DNA from: Apophysomyces variabilis
Lineage: Eukaryota; Mucoromycota; Mucoromycetes; Mucorales; Mucoraceae
Assembly (NCBI GenBank): GCA_002749535.1
Contig: MZZL01000403.1
Location: 1,059,475 to 1,123,474 of the forward strand
Reading direction: 5' to 3'
Length of the DNA: 64,000 nt
The notes beneath the pieces are model-generated. The model saw only the letters and a program-made list of their open reading frames with translations, was not told the DNA's origin and made no database searches. The position numbers were made by a program, and so were the translations under genes. Positions within the stretch are counted from its first letter, which is position 1; every line of letters starts with the position of its first letter. This document shows positions 43,786-56,813 of the stretch, one piece after another.

Positions 43786-45082
43786 TTTTGAATTGTTTAG
43801 TAGTTTGTTGCTATTGTGTGTGTTGAATGGAGGATTTGGTCTTGTCCTTCTTTGTTTATATATCAGTTTCCTTCCGTTGTTTGAGGCGTAATTCGCTTCC
43901 ATTTTGGATCGGCATTGGGTTTGTTTGATGTTTCCTTTTCTGGGCAATGGATTACTTGCGTTAAGTTTAACCGTCCAAGCCCGGTTAGCTGAACGTTAAT
44001 TACGTCTACTCCTACCAAATATGTCGTGTTCATGAAGTACAATTTTGAGCTTAAATTAATGCCATCTTTAACTATTGTCGGTTCACAGTACATTGTTTCG
44101 GGAAGGTAAAGATGCACTGCTCGGATGTTAAGAATAATTGATGGAATGACACCCAGCATGCTAATCAAGCTCCCTTGAAGGCAAGGCCGCTAGGCATCGA
44201 GCTACCATAACGCGTCTTATGAAAAGAACGTTGTTCCATCCTCTAGTCCATTGTGTTGTAGTAGGTGTTTTTGCTGCCATGCTTAGTTTCTGTTAACATC
44301 GTTTCTTCTGTCCCGTGCACTCAAATTGCATTGATCGTGGTGTAAAGTCGGGAAATTTGTAACGGCTAAAGTGAACGGGTGCGGTTCGTTTCCTCGCTTA
44401 CAACACATCGACTAATGATAAATGATATTGTATCTGTTTGATGCAAGTACGACACACTTAACGGGATGAAGTGTAATAAACATACCCAACTTTTACAGTA
44501 GTGAAGCGTGACCGAAGAGTGAAGGGGAACATAGGGAAAGCGAAACGGAGTGGACGGGGTAAATCCCCCATCTATCCGACCGAAGCACGATATGAAGCAG
44601 AAGTGACATAGCTGCGAGGTACCTTAGGTGACCGCTTAGAACAAAAGGAAAAAGAAGAATCAAGCTGGTGCTCTTCTCGGAACAAACCACTTGCTTTAAA
44701 AGGCTTTGCCGAGCTTCCCATCATAAGCGGGCATGCCAGCTGTTGCTCCCATTCAAGAATCTCTTCATGGTGTGTAATCATCGATCTGATTGGTGTCAAA
44801 ATCGATACATTCGAGACCGCACATATTGATTAGAAGCCTCTTTCCTTCCAAGACGCATGCAAAGGGAGAAGAATGTACCCGTTTTTTTAATAAGACAACT
44901 CCTTTATTTATTATATCTACGTACCTTTTTGGTTGGAAAATATGAGTGAAAACAGTCTATTGCAGAAAAATTAATAAAGGAAAGTTATGCCTTACTACTT
45001 TCCAAGCGCAAAGATTAAATAAACATGGTCTAAATTGGTGCTTTGCGTTGTTTTCTTTCTTACTTCCCTGCGGTCGTATTCT
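43786..45082. other. Intergenic, 1.3 kb
   Basis: Two minus-strand frames have ATG starts and somewhat protein-like composition but no recognisable family: 44159-43863 (98 codons) and 44781-44572 (69 codons). Neither is supported enough to call. Confidence 0.4.
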
Positions 45083-45721
45083 ATGTCCATTTCCGTACCG
45101 GTAATCATTCTATGCCTCCGGGCTACAGTCCTTACCATTACCGTGGCAGTTGTGGTCTTCTCGTTTGTCTTGTACACCATCAATACGAAGCCCATCTTTT
45201 CGCTTATTCAGGATGAAGATATTGATACTGCCGAAGTGATCATGAATATGATCCACGATCGTCGCTTGATCGTAACGCTAGTAGCGGCACAAGCATCAAT
45301 CTTCTGCGAGCTGTTAATGATTGACTACTTTCCTTCTGACGATGCCCCTCCAACTGGCGTTTGGCAATTAGTAGAGAATGCGTTTCAGACAATGATTCCA
45401 GCGAGTCTGTTCCTGAGTTGGATATTCTGCGACGTGTTTGATGATGATCTGTCCAGTATAGGTATTGACAATATCTGTCATTCCTGTTTATTGGGATGTA
45501 ATGAGCTCTACGTCTTAAAGCTTGGAGTGCGTGTTGCCCTAATACTGGAAACTGGCTTTGCAATCGTAAAGTTCGGACAGGCAGTCTATTCATACTTGAC
45601 CAGCCATAGTATCCAACTGACACTAGAGGACGAAGACGATAAAACCGGCTTTTTACAGTTCTGTGACAATGGTATCCATCTGATATGGGTGCTCGAAGGC
45701 GGTCTGAACTACCTGGAGTAA
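45083..45721 (+). CDS. Small membrane protein with four predicted helices
   Basis: Single-exon frame of 212 residues from the first ATG at 45083. Hydrophobic segments suggest four membrane helices: about residues 5-32 (VPVIILCLRATVLTITVAVVVFSFV), 57-77, 103-119 (TMIPASLFLSWIFCDVF) and 146-170 (VLKLGVRVALILETGFAIVKFG), separated by acidic loops. Several cysteines occur in the third loop (ICHSCLLGC). I do not recognise a family. Length, clean frame and patterned hydrophobicity make it a likely gene. Confidence 0.65.
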   Translation: MSISVPVIILCLRATVLTITVAVVVFSFVLYTINTKPIFSLIQDEDIDTAEVIMNMIHDRRLIVTLVAAQASIFCELLMIDYFPSDDAPPTGVWQLVENAFQTMIPASLFLSWIFCDVFDDDLSSIGIDNICHSCLLGCNELYVLKLGVRVALILETGFAIVKFGQAVYSYLTSHSIQLTLEDEDDKTGFLQFCDNGIHLIWVLEGGLNYLE

Positions 45722-46131
45722 AAAATGCTTCATGTCTAGGAATCTCTGCCATACTTTTGTTAGAAGAGAGCTTACGTTAATACACAAAGTAATTTTATTC
45801 AATACTTATTCTGATTCTTTCTTCCACTGGCAACTTTAGATGGAATCATCCAAGGCTAAGGGAGTGCAGCTTTTACTTACTTCGCAAAGGTCCTGGAAAT
45901 ACTACTGCCGTAAATTGGCCTAACCTTCGTTTGCTTATGACTACAACTTCATATTACTGGTAAAATCTAGCTAAAATTTCCAACGACCTGTCTTATTTTT
46001 CTTTGTTCGAAACGTTCAAAGACAAACGAAGTGCTTTCAAAGTGTAATATACTATAATAAGAAAAAGAAACCACAACGATTTTCTTCCTTTGTATGTATG
46101 GGTAACAGAGGCACCAGCCTCCTTTAAGGCA
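45722..46131. other. Convergent intergenic region
   Basis: Spacer between convergent 3' ends; nothing recognised. Confidence 0.5.
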
Positions 46132-48743
46132 TTACATATAATATGGGTTTCCATTGGTCGCTGGAGAGGACGAAGTTTGCTGTTGTTCCTGAGGTCGAGT
46201 CGTTTGCATCTGTTGTTGTTGGCCCTGGAGAAGCTGAGCGAGCTGATTAAGTGCGGCTGCCGTCCCTGCTGCAACAGGTGCGCCTTGAGCTTGAACTGAA
46301 GGCGTAGAAGAAAGCTGAGGTTGGAGTAACTGCGCTGGCAGTTGTGGTTGTGGTTGTGGTTGTTGTAGCTGCTGCTGTTGTTGTGCAACTTGAGTCTACG
46401 CCGGACAACGATTAAGAAGAAATTATTATGCACGACTATAACACCTACCAGTAACCCCAATAACTGCTGCACTTGGACCGTCTGGTTTACACCAGAAACA
46501 GAAGAAGCTGAGGATGAAGCACCTGTTGGGACAGCGGCAAATGGTCCAGTTGGTACAACTGGCGCAACCGGTACACTGGTCGTCTGTGGTACGTCTACAG
46601 AAGGTGGGTAAAACATTGACGATGCAGGGGCTGTTCCTTCTTCTTGTGGTTTAACACCCTGCAACGCCTGTGTCTGTGCCAACATCGATAAAACCTTGTA
46701 ATTGTAAGCATTTATGGCCCTATCTTCTGCTAGCACATGTACCTGTTGCGCTTTCTGAGCCTGCTCCAAGCGCTGTTGTGTTTCTTCCTACGATGATCTG
46801 TCAGGTCCGAATTTAAGAGAAAGCATGCTTACATCTGCTGCATATGTCATGGAGTTCAAAGTGGAAATTTCTGGGTCGTACTGATTTGATCCTTGCGGCG
46901 GCAATTGGCCTTCTGTAGGATAATTACTGTATCGATTTGGAAGTGGACGCCGACCTAAAGTAACTGCATCGGTGTCTTGGTAAGAAAACTACATGTACCA
47001 TACCTGTGCTGGAATAACTCTCATCAAAATCACCTACACGGCGGCTAGCAACATCGTTTCTTTGAGGGCCTCTTTTGAGTGTATCGCTACGACCCATATT
47101 GCGTGGTTCACTTCGTCTAACCGGACCATCAAATGGTCTGTCCTTCTTAGCAGCGATGGCTTCATTGCGTTCCCTACAATGTTGTCAATAAATCTATCGA
47201 CTGATCACTGCCAAAGTACCTAGGAGAATGATCCCAAAAGAATGTGACATCCCATCTGCCGCCTTTATACTCTTTCCCATGTGTACCATCATAGGCGTCA
47301 ACACATGCTCGAGAATCGTAGAACTCGATAAAACGCTGCCTAAAGTCTGTGTCATTCTGGAGAGCGTTTAGGCCTTATTGAATTACATACCGGCGTTCAG
47401 CGTTCTCACTGTGATGTCTGAAGTGAGGAGTTCTTATAACCTTGATTTCGCCATAAGGCTTAAAATATTCATACAACTCATCGTCCTGCAACGTACTGTC
47501 GCTGTTTTGGAGAGTAAGCAATAGAGTGCCCTTTTGAAAAATGAGCTTAACCCCTTGATATGGCCCATCTCAAGGCAATACCTGGTTTTTCGTCCTGTCG
47601 CATCTTGTATTTTCTTCTTCCTCCTTCGGCAATGAATAGTGCACATCAATTTTACGATTATTCAATACAGCGCCTTGCATCTCATCTTTTGCGGTTTCAG
47701 AAGCTCTCACATCGTACTTCACCCATGAATAAGCTTCTTCTCCATAAGGTTTCACATTAAACTTACGTAGGTGATAAAGACCATGCCTCGGCTTTCAATC
47801 AGATTAAACACCTCTCTGATTTCACCATATTTTTCAAATATTTCTCTAATTTCTTCAGGCTTGATATTATACTAAAGGAGTATGAAAGTAAGCCACAAAC
47901 CTAGAGAACGAACCGAAATGTGATCTGGACGCGATGTTACCTGAACGTTTCTAACGAACAAAGTTCTGCAAGGGCGCTCACGAGCTACTCTGGACTCAAT
48001 ATGCGATGGAAAGGAAGCACTCTGGGACTGATGAGGACGTGATTCAGATCCTGATATAGAACATAGAATAAAGAAGATAGTCATTATCATATCCAATCCA
48101 GCAAAAAAAAAAAAATTCCAGAAGCTCATGTGTGATTCGTTTGGTCTTCTCGCGATGTACACTTCTGTCTTTCTTTCTCTTTTTTCTTTCCATTCTTTCT
48201 TACATCAGCATCTGGTGTTTCCTTTTCCTTTTCTCTCTCTCTTTTTTTTTCTCTCATTGATGCTTTAGATAGTAGCGGCATCCTCATGGTACTTTCCACA
48301 CGCTCAGCAAAGAAAAGGGTGTAATAGGTTTACTCAGCTGAAAATCGCGTTTCTTCTTGCTCAGTGTTCCCACAAAAAAGAAAAATTGAATACTGGTTGC
48401 CATTCTTACCATAATCATCGCGCATCCTATTGGGTTCTCGACGAGCTGGACTCGTTTGCAAGTAGCTAGGTTTTTGTGAAGTTCGAAGGTCCTCTTCGTA
48501 GCCCGCAACCATTCCACCAAGAGGACCACCCTGACGGTAAGTCCCTTTTGGTCTCATCATAGGTCCTCCCCCGCCGCCTCTTCCTCTTCTCGAAGATCTT
48601 CCCAGATTCCCATCGCTCCGCTGATTCAAGAACATGCCTTCGCTTGGCATTGGTTGCATCTGTTGTGAAGAATATGGTTGCCGGGAAGGCGATCCCCTTG
48701 GATCGTAGGGTGCGAATCGATTATTGTTACGGAAATTGTCCAT
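46132..48743 (-). CDS. Mei2-like RNA-binding protein (two RRMs)
   Basis: Ten exons, 48743..48410, 48050..47941, 47871..47767, 47716..47582, 47530..47391, 47339..47220, 47173..47004, 46954..46833, 46787..46449 and 46395..46132, total 1,839 bp and 612 residues. The first intron is long for this window (359 bp). The N-terminus is disordered with an RGG-like stretch (GRSSRRGRGGGGGP). RRM1 begins CRTLFVRNVQ, has YGEIREVFNLIESRGMVFITYYDVRAS and ends NNRKIDVHYSLPKEEE; RRM2 follows as GTLLLTLQNSD...ELYEYFKPYGEIKVIRTPHFRHH..RFIEFYDSRACVDAYDG. This tandem arrangement and the RGMVFITYYDVRA and IDVHYSLPK motifs are those of Mei2-like proteins (meiotic RNA binding). The C-terminal RRM3 that defines Mei2 is absent; instead there is a Gln/Pro-rich tail (QVAQQQQQLQQPQPQPQ). 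Confidence 0.9.
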
Positions 48744-49584
48744 CTTAAATTATCAGCTTGCTAGTCAAAAGCAAAACAACAGCCCAAAGAGAAGGAAAAA
48801 ATTGCATCCCACGTACATACGCCGCTATCCAATCAGGTAACAGCAAGCGTAAACTGACCAATCAAGCATTGTTAAACAACGAAGATTGACATATTCATGC
48901 AAAGACATCTTATCGTTTACCTTTGCCCTGCGTATACAATTCATATATGCGAAGAGAAATTACGTTATAACATCTTTTGCTGATGTAAAATCCTTAGCTG
49001 CGAGCATTGACTTTAAACTAATAAAGGACCAGTATCGCGCTTTCGCTTTCACACTATAGTACCTTCTATGCCGTCCTGCATTCATTAGAAATGGTAAGGT
49101 AAGACACTTAGGTACCTCGTAGATGTTGTACGCAATCTAATAAACTTTCCATAAATGAAAAGTCTAATAGAGCTACTCAAAAAATTTTCGGATATCACAT
49201 ACACATGGTATCAATCTTATAATGGCTAAATCTCCAAGTCGTTTACATATCCGGTTTAGAGGGCCAAGGCATCAGAGTATGACTCAGCAACGATCACAGG
49301 TGATGGAAAACGCTCAAAACCACGATGCCATAATCACATGCTCGTTGTATGTGTGGCTATAATGAAGTTAGTCAGTCAAGTTCCCAGATAAAAGCTTGAT
49401 GATCTTTATAGATACAGACATCTTTGTCTTCAATAGAATCCTTCCTTGGCTGTGGCAAGGTTAATGTGAACCAATGCCGCAATTTTAATGATTCCATCGG
49501 CGACTCTTCATATGCGCGGAAGGGAATGATAACATCATTTATTTATTAAAACTTGCAGTACTTTATACATGAGGCAACCCATCA
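48744..49584. other. Intergenic, AT-rich
   Basis: No gene recognised; contains the Mei2-like promoter and the 3' flank of the hydrolase. Confidence 0.5.
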
Positions 49585-50885
49585 TCAAACCACCTTACTT
49601 GCGCACCAGTCTGTTAACTTTCCGAGATCTTCTATCCATACTTTCTTTGAAGTGCTGACCAATTCGCTCATAAGCCATATATGCGATGCTCGCTCTCGCA
49701 TCAATATATCAACCTCAACGCGATCTCGTTCAAGATTCTTGATGAGTTGTTCAATATCATGGCGGAAAATCTCCCAACCGCCGTATGCTACCAGGGTAGG
49801 ACATAACCCGTCAAAAGAGGCGTACAATGGCGAGACATCAGGACGTTCCAACAGCAATGTCCGGCTCTTGGCATCCATGGTGCGAAACGCAGGAAGGTAG
49901 TCAGGAACGTGTTCATTAAGATGTTTAGGCAGCATGAGGTCTTTTTCCCTGTTAGACACATAGGTAGGCGAATCATCCTTAAGTGTGACCCAGGGAGATA
50001 TCATCACGCTAGCAGCTGGCATTGGTAAAGGTGGAACTGTGGCAAAGTCAGGATTCAACCGTTGATCGCGAACTGCTAACAGGGTTGTGGCTGTAAGATT
50101 CCCACCAGCACTGTCGCCAGCTTTTGAAATTGTCAATCAACGTCTCTTCATCTGTTTCAAGTAACTTACCAACAATGATTTTCAGCGGACTTACACCCAA
50201 CTCATGAACGAGGTAACGGTATGCATGGACACATTCATTTCTCGCACTCGGCCATGCTGCTTCAGGAGAGAGCTCATAGTCAACAGAGAGAATGCAGGCA
50301 TTCATTCCATGCGTTTTCTGCAAACGCTTTATCATAAATGTAAATGAATCCATGTATTGCGTTGCATATCCGAGACGGAACCCTCCTCCTATGGGATTAT
50401 ATTTAGTCTTGACATGTGTCACAGATGGCACTTACCATGAATAAACAAAAGTACAAGATCAGCCTCGGTAGCCGTCTTTTCAGCCGATTTTAAAGGTTCC
50501 GCATGCTTCCGAACATTTTCAGATATCCAGCTACCAGTCCAAGTGTCTTTCTTTACTCTGCAGATCCAATCAATCTGATCCCCTTGAGGAGCAGTTAATT
50601 TGTTGTAAATAACTCTTAGCTTTGGAATTGGAGTGTCCAACATTCTTTGAATGCAACGACGACGAAACTCGAAGGGTGTTTTGAACAACAACCATTTGAA
50701 CGTCTTGCGGATTGAGTTCAGTGCTTGTTTTACACAAAAAGGTATGAGAAAATGCGTAACTCGTTAAATAGTAACTTACCGAGCTTTCTGCCATTTTCTG
50801 TTACCAGTAAAGCAACGACAAATCCCACAAGAAGGGAATAGTATCCAGGGATAGCTTGATAGAATGAAAAGGGGGAAACACGCAT
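49585..50885 (-). CDS. Membrane-anchored alpha/beta-hydrolase (HSL/steryl acetyl hydrolase type)
   Basis: Four exons, 50885..50780, 50723..50436, 50388..50170 and 50120..49585, give 1,149 bp and 382 residues (introns 47-56 bp). An N-terminal membrane helix (YYSLLVGFVVALLV, about residues 13-26) anchors the enzyme, probably in the ER. The oxyanion motif HGGG is rebuilt across the second splice (FIHGGGFRLG), and the nucleophile motif GDSAGGN across the third. A C-terminal His is in ERASHIWL and acidic residues near DVSPLY could complete the triad. HGGG plus GDSAGG is the hormone-sensitive-lipase family signature. Members hydrolyse acyl or acetyl esters of sterols and other small lipids; the substrate here is unknown. 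No lesion is seen. Confidence 0.92.
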
Positions 50886-53800
50886 TGAATAGCGAAAAAG
50901 AAATGGTACATGTCCATTTTTAAACCGTATTTTTGTGAAACCATACAGCAGCAGTCATGATCCAGGAATTTCCATAACGGGAGACGTGCCCAGTTTCGAA
51001 ATGAAAGAGTCGATCGGAAGGTGAAGTTGTCCTGTTTCGAATCATAATTGTAACTCATTGTTTAAGGGTGACTCGACCATACTACGGAAACTGCATGGTT
51101 TAACACTCACGTGTGGAAAGAGGCACCCTTCCACAGATGCAAAACCTTTCTGCTAAAGATATCCCAACGACTACCTATGCATCTTATAAAGCCTGTGATT
51201 ACTTTTAATACAGCATCAATAAACACAAAATTCCTCTTTTACAAATAAGTTGACGTGCAGCACTGGTAAATGCTCGCTGTCAAGTTTTTTCCGGCTGGTT
51301 AAATAAGCTGGCTCAGATTCGTACCCGAAATCTCGCTTATTAAGGAGGTAGTACAAGGTTCTGCGTTGATTGAACAGTACAATTGCCTGGCTAACCTTCA
51401 AAATGCAAAAACAATGTACATAGTCACAAGATATCTTTTTCAGTAAAAGACCTTTTATGGCTTCTCAGATACGAAAAGAAGATGAGTGCATTGTGTATCG
51501 ACAAAAAGCAACTGTCACCATATCTGTCTTACTCACCTGATTCGTTGCAGGTCGATTGCTGTCTCGTAAAAGTTACACGTATCTTGACGTTTACAAGAAG
51601 TGCCACTACTACCTTGAAGGGGCTTAGCTACGGGAGATGGACACTTTCATAGTTGAGCTGATAAGTAACTCTTTCTATCAAATGCAGGATGAAGACAATA
51701 GCAAATATTTAGAAACAAATATATGCTGTAGCTGATGTTCCTCCAATGAACAATACCTGATGATATTTTACAACAATTAGCTTTCACTGTCATGCAAGTA
51801 GTGGTAGCATTTAGAATCCGAGAAGAGACGCTTCGACCAAGAAGCTATGGACAAGTCTTGTTCTCAGACGTGAGGTCGCACGGTGTAACAAATGAGGTAG
51901 CTGACATGTTGAGTTCGCGTTGTGATGGACCCGTTGGACGTGCGTAACGCCTTAACCTTGACGCGTCCGACAAAAGGGCAATAGCAGACGCATCGTCTAG
52001 AGCATATATTTTCACCTTTTTACTGATTCTCCCCAAGTAAAACTAAAACAACTGCATTTCTCTGACAAGCAGTTGATATAATGTATCATCACATATACAG
52101 TCAATATGTAATGTTTCTTGAATGATTGGGGAACCTATAGGCTTTTTTTACTACCGGATAGAACTTTAACGGAGATAACTTTAACGGAGTTTGTTGTATC
52201 CGCACTGTCATACGTTGTCCTTAACATAACAATAGCAGAAATCCCACTTGCACAGTTGTGGACATTGGCGCGAATTTTAAGTTCTGAGTAAGACATAGCT
52301 AAGAATCGTTGCTACGTCCATAAATAGAAACGGATATTACGCCCGAGGTTATGATGTGCTATTGTCAATAAGCAGCTGATTTTGCGTTTAGGAAGAGAAG
52401 CGGTTCGAAAATACGAAACCTTAGGCTTTACAAAAAGCGTAATTGTGGGATCCATTATAAGTTTGCCTAAAGTACAAGCTCAGCATTGGCTTTGCTCTGC
52501 AAGAGGCTTTGGCCTAAATAAAGCTTTGCTTTATATTGGTCTTTGAACTGTGCAATTAGCATATGAAAGGTTATTGAAATCCTAAAGGATCTGTAACTGT
52601 AGCTTGGTACATTATTTCCAAAAATTAAAGTCGCATCTAACAAATTCAATTGGCGCATTTTGGAAACTGAGCTTGACGCTAACAAATTACATTAATTGTC
52701 GTGTTATAAGAGTTGGAATTGACCACTTTTACATACCTGTCATAAAACTGACGACGCCATACCCATCTCCCCGCCAAGTGAATGCAAGATGCATATATAA
52801 ATCTCAATTGGTGAGTAATAGAAGGGAAATAACAATGGTATTCAATGACACTTACTAAATACCGGGCGTAAAAGCCCTATCCACTTGACTCGTGGATGCT
52901 TTTCTGCCTTTTTGCTTGCTGTCTCTCAGATCGCCTTAAAGGAGCTCGGGATGATTCTGCTCTTTCTTGTTCTCGTCGGCTGATTCGTCTGCGAGACCTG
53001 AGTGGTTCAACCATAGTCTCGGTTTGGCTGGCTCTTGTTCGACGTCGTGCAATTGGGGCTATCATGTTCTCTTAATTTTTATAGAATACCTATTGTCTGC
53101 TAAAGTCTTCTACAGTCTTCTTCTTTCATATGATTTGAAAGTTCGTCTGCATCACACCCGGTAAAAAAACTAGGTTGGGATGTCTTCGAATAGAGTACGT
53201 AAAAGTTGCAGCATCTTCAGGTGCATCCGAACAACGTTTACATAGTTTATGTCATTTCCGTTTCATTGTACAATGGATTTGCTTGGAATGTTACATAAAT
53301 ATTACACGTGTGGATACAGTTTACAACTCGGTCTACTGTTTCCATCAATAATACCTCAATGTCTATCTTGATTCAAAATTATGTCATGCTTACAGAAAAT
53401 GACGGGAAAAGAACGAAAATGACATGTGAAGGAAAATAAACAAATGGGCGACATGCTTTTCATTGGCGTTTTTTATGCTAGATAAACGGAATAATGGTTG
53501 AAACGCCCACCCAGATCGTATTACTGCAGTAAAAGTGCAAGAATACACAAAGTACCCTTTATTGATCTTTTTGCAAGTAGGACATCTTGACAACTCGCAA
53601 TGCATCTCAAGTTCTGATATTAAGAAGTCGATTTGCTTATAGGATAGATTGTTAAGGTATTATATATGTCATTATTCTAGCTTACAGACTCTGGATGCGT
53701 CTTATAGAGGTTTGTGGATTACTTTCTTTTTCGAGCTAAGTGAATGACATCGAGTTTCAACCTAGCACTATCTAGTTTCTTGGGTTTATTCAGTGGTTCA

Positions 53801-55524
53801 AATGAGCGCAAAAATAAGAATTGTGTCCTCCCGGGCTAGATCAATGTGATAAAAATTGAGGGGGGATGGAAAAATATCGGGGAAGGGCGTAAGTATTAAA
53901 AAAGCCTTTTTGCAAGGAAGAAGCGGGCGACAGCAGACCGGACAGGGGCCCTGATGCGACGGATAGCTTTTGCGGAGATATCGATATGTATTAGGCATAT
54001 GGATTGAATGGACGGGTTGTATTAGAGGAAACAGATTCAACAGACTTGGCATTTAGGAAAACTTGAGCCAATCATCTCAAGAAGTGAAAGCGCTGTGTTG
54101 TTTGAGCCTACTAAATTCAGCCTTGGCAGCAGCGAGTTCTGCTTTTGACTGTTTAATAGTGGGCATGGGGAGAGCTCAAGGATGTGGATGCACTTTTAAA
54201 ATGAGGTAAAGCGGTAGCCAAACAGAAAATGGACGGCATGAATTTTTCTTTTTCATTTGTTGCGACATTTAATTCCACTGGACTGCGACGTCGATTTTCA
54301 TACTTTGCGAAATTGTTTTTGGGAGATACTGTATATCCTAATAAACATGAAGAAAACATTATAAACTCTATTAATTAAAGACTTTGACCAGCAACGACTA
54401 ACTAGGTGATTAAGTTGAGAAAAATATCTATTTATTAAGCTTTTTCTTATCGTTTTCCTTTTGATAGTAGAACGTTTGATGGAGTAAGAGGAGTACTGCT
54501 ATCTGCTTTTCAACAGCTACAAGTACGTACACATGTTGACCAAATTTAAAAATGTCTACAATTTACTAAAGCAGAACGGCAACGCTGTAATGTATATACT
54601 CTTTGATAAAATTAATAGTATCTGATTGGACTAACTTACAAAGCTGAAAAAATCCTTTTTTTACACGGCTTTTTATCTGTTCTGACTTAAAGGACGAGCA
54701 AAAGAAATAGGTTGCTAATAGCGGATGCTGCAAGATTATTATGAAGCTTTCATTTGCATTTTCCTATTCATTTATCTATCGAAATAATTAAAGTGAAACT
54801 TTGTTGCTTTTGCTGGTATGATTTTATAGGTACTCCATCAGTATTTGTCTGGATGAATTATATAGGCTTTGTATTCTTTGACTTATCTGTTACATATTGT
54901 TGACTAGGTTCTAAAAGGTATTTCATATGAAGTATCAAGAAAAATATGGAGTATAAAATGATACCAAAGTGAGGCTAAGAATAAGCAAGACTTAGAAAGA
55001 TGTTCTTTGTCTTATGAATAATTGCTCTCTTTAAATGTCTTTAAAACACGAGCGGGTAAAAGTGGGTTAGGGTAGTTACTAGTATCTTTTGTAAGTTTCG
55101 TATGCTCGGTACTAATATGTTAATCTTCTGTCTTTTGAATATTGTGTGTCCACTGACGTCTCAGCAACAGATGAATAGATTATGAAGACATCGGCATAGA
55201 TCATTTACAAATTATCGATTGAAATAAAAAAGTAAATAAGTAGGGTTTCGCAATAGAACCGAAGAACTAAAACTGAAGTTGGTTCTTTATAACGGAACTG
55301 AGGAAAGCGAAGCTATTTTTCCCTTGTAACTAATTATTAAGATTTTGGTTAGATCTAGTTGACTCAAAAGAAAAACATGATCAGGATCCTAAAAGCATTA
55401 ACTGGTCTATAACATGTCAGTCTAGCTAATTGTATTTGTATAGAAGAAAGAGCGACAATGCTGAAAAGCAAAATTCAGATGACGTTGACATTGCTAAAAC
55501 AGCTACCTGATTTATAGACATTTC
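50886..55524. other. Gene-poor region, 4.6 kb
   Basis: No gene recognised. A 62-codon minus frame with ATG start at 53065 (ending 52877) is very basic (Arg-rich, SRRRISRREQERAESSR), is unmatched to any family I know and is weakly supported. A short direct repeat of ACTTTAACGGAG occurs at about 52160-52190. The rest is AT-rich with scattered short frames. Confidence 0.45.
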
Positions 55525-55963
55525 TGTCGTATCCGACATCCTTTTCATAGTGACTTAGCCATATTTTCTGAATCTTGGCAATGTCTCAGCTATAGCCAGG
55601 TGAACTTCTTGTAAAACGTTTCATGTTACACGAGATCACATATTCATCTCCGATTCTGACTTTCGGTATCTGAAAAAAGAACTTTTTGTTCCTAGCTTTC
55701 TTACCGATTACCAGGAACTATCATTGTCTTATCCTTAACACCAATAACACTTGATTCTTCAATTGTACCATTGGTTTATGTTACAGACAATTGGATGAAA
55801 ACTTTTCTTCTTACGTTGTTGGTTTACAAGAAGTTTCACACTTATAGTCCCGATCATTCAACTAGAAAACTATAAAAGAAAAGCACTTGAAAATAAAGAA
55901 CATCATCTCAGTCTCGCTGATTCTATCGGTTATCCTTTCTTTATTTTGATCTCACTTTTGACA
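55525..55963 (+). repeat. Solo LTR of the chromovirus family
   Basis: A 439-bp copy, inverted relative to the LTR at 58739-59177. It starts TGTCGTATCCGACA and ends CACTTTTGACA, so TG...CA termini are intact. By eye it differs from the other copy at roughly six positions, several at CpG-type sites. A TATA-like CTATAAAAG occurs near 55870, with AATAAAG shortly after. No matching 5-bp target duplication was found at the flanks (ATTTC versus CTTTA), so flanking rearrangement is possible. Confidence 0.85.
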
Positions 55964-56813
55964 CTTTAATTTCTATAAAATTGGCAAAGTCAAAATGTTA
56001 TTCATTTTTACCATCAGAATAAATCAGTAAAGCACAAAATAAAGCTTAACTCAGTAAGATACAAAACACTCTTTAAGCTGTGATGACATAGTTCCTATAG
56101 AAGATACTCCTTTTTTAGCATAACTATCTTATATAAAGTTTTCTATTCCTTTATTTTTTAACAAAATGGCTCTCTATTAAGGCTTGAAATGGGCGGGCTT
56201 TTACCAGTCAGGTCATAACTGGGCTGGGCCAAAATCTTTAACCTGGAGCCTGGCAATTAGGCCTATCACACTAAGATGAGCCCATTGACCTATGGCCAAG
56301 TTAGGCAGGCCATATTAGGCGGGTTAATTTTATGGCCTAGAACCCAGCCCACTTAGGCCTGCCCAGCAGACGTTGTGATGACTCCTAAAAACAAAAAAAA
56401 ATTATTATGTTTACTCCTCTCTCTTTTTTCTGTTTTTTATTTTCTTTTTATTATTATTTCATGTTTCATACTGGAATAAAAGTTGGAAAAGCTGCAAAGC
56501 TGATAAGAGAAGGATGGTACAAGTGTTTTCTTAGAAAATAACTTATCCTCAGGTTGAAAGGGACTTTTCGGTAATGTACACCACAATTTCTTTGCTACAT
56601 ACACGTCCTTTCCAATCCTCATTACTATACATTTTTAGCTTATCTTCCAACTCTATTCTGATCTAACCCTATTATTACTTAACACTTTTACCTCTATTTC
56701 TATCTAACTGTATCTCCATTCAACTTTATTTCATTTGAATTTTATTTTTTTATCTAACTTTATTTCTAATTTAATCTTTTTTTTAATTTAATTTTATTCT
56801 TGACTTCAACTTC
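55964..56813. other. GGCC-rich patch and pyrimidine-rich stretch
   Basis: 56185-56375 is a GC-rich patch in AT-rich DNA with many degenerate repeats of GGCCT, GGGC and AGGCC (for example TTAGGCCTGCC). 56640-56800 is strongly pyrimidine-rich with an imperfect repeat of ATCTAACTTTATTTC. No gene is supported; the 61-codon minus frame at 56437-56622 is unconvincing. Confidence 0.5.

Noticed and set aside
43863..44159. 98-codon minus ORF upstream of the aldo-keto reductase
   Set aside because: No recognisable domain and no splice-linked partner; kept only as a note in the intergenic entry.
50801..51058. 85-codon minus ORF starting ATG 51058 just upstream of the hydrolase
   Set aside because: Its downstream part overlaps the true hydrolase exon in another frame; the ATG at 50885 gives the membrane helix and correct splicing.
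52877..53065. 62-codon Arg-rich minus ORF
   Set aside because: Basic low-complexity composition, with no similarity or promoter evidence strong enough to call a gene.
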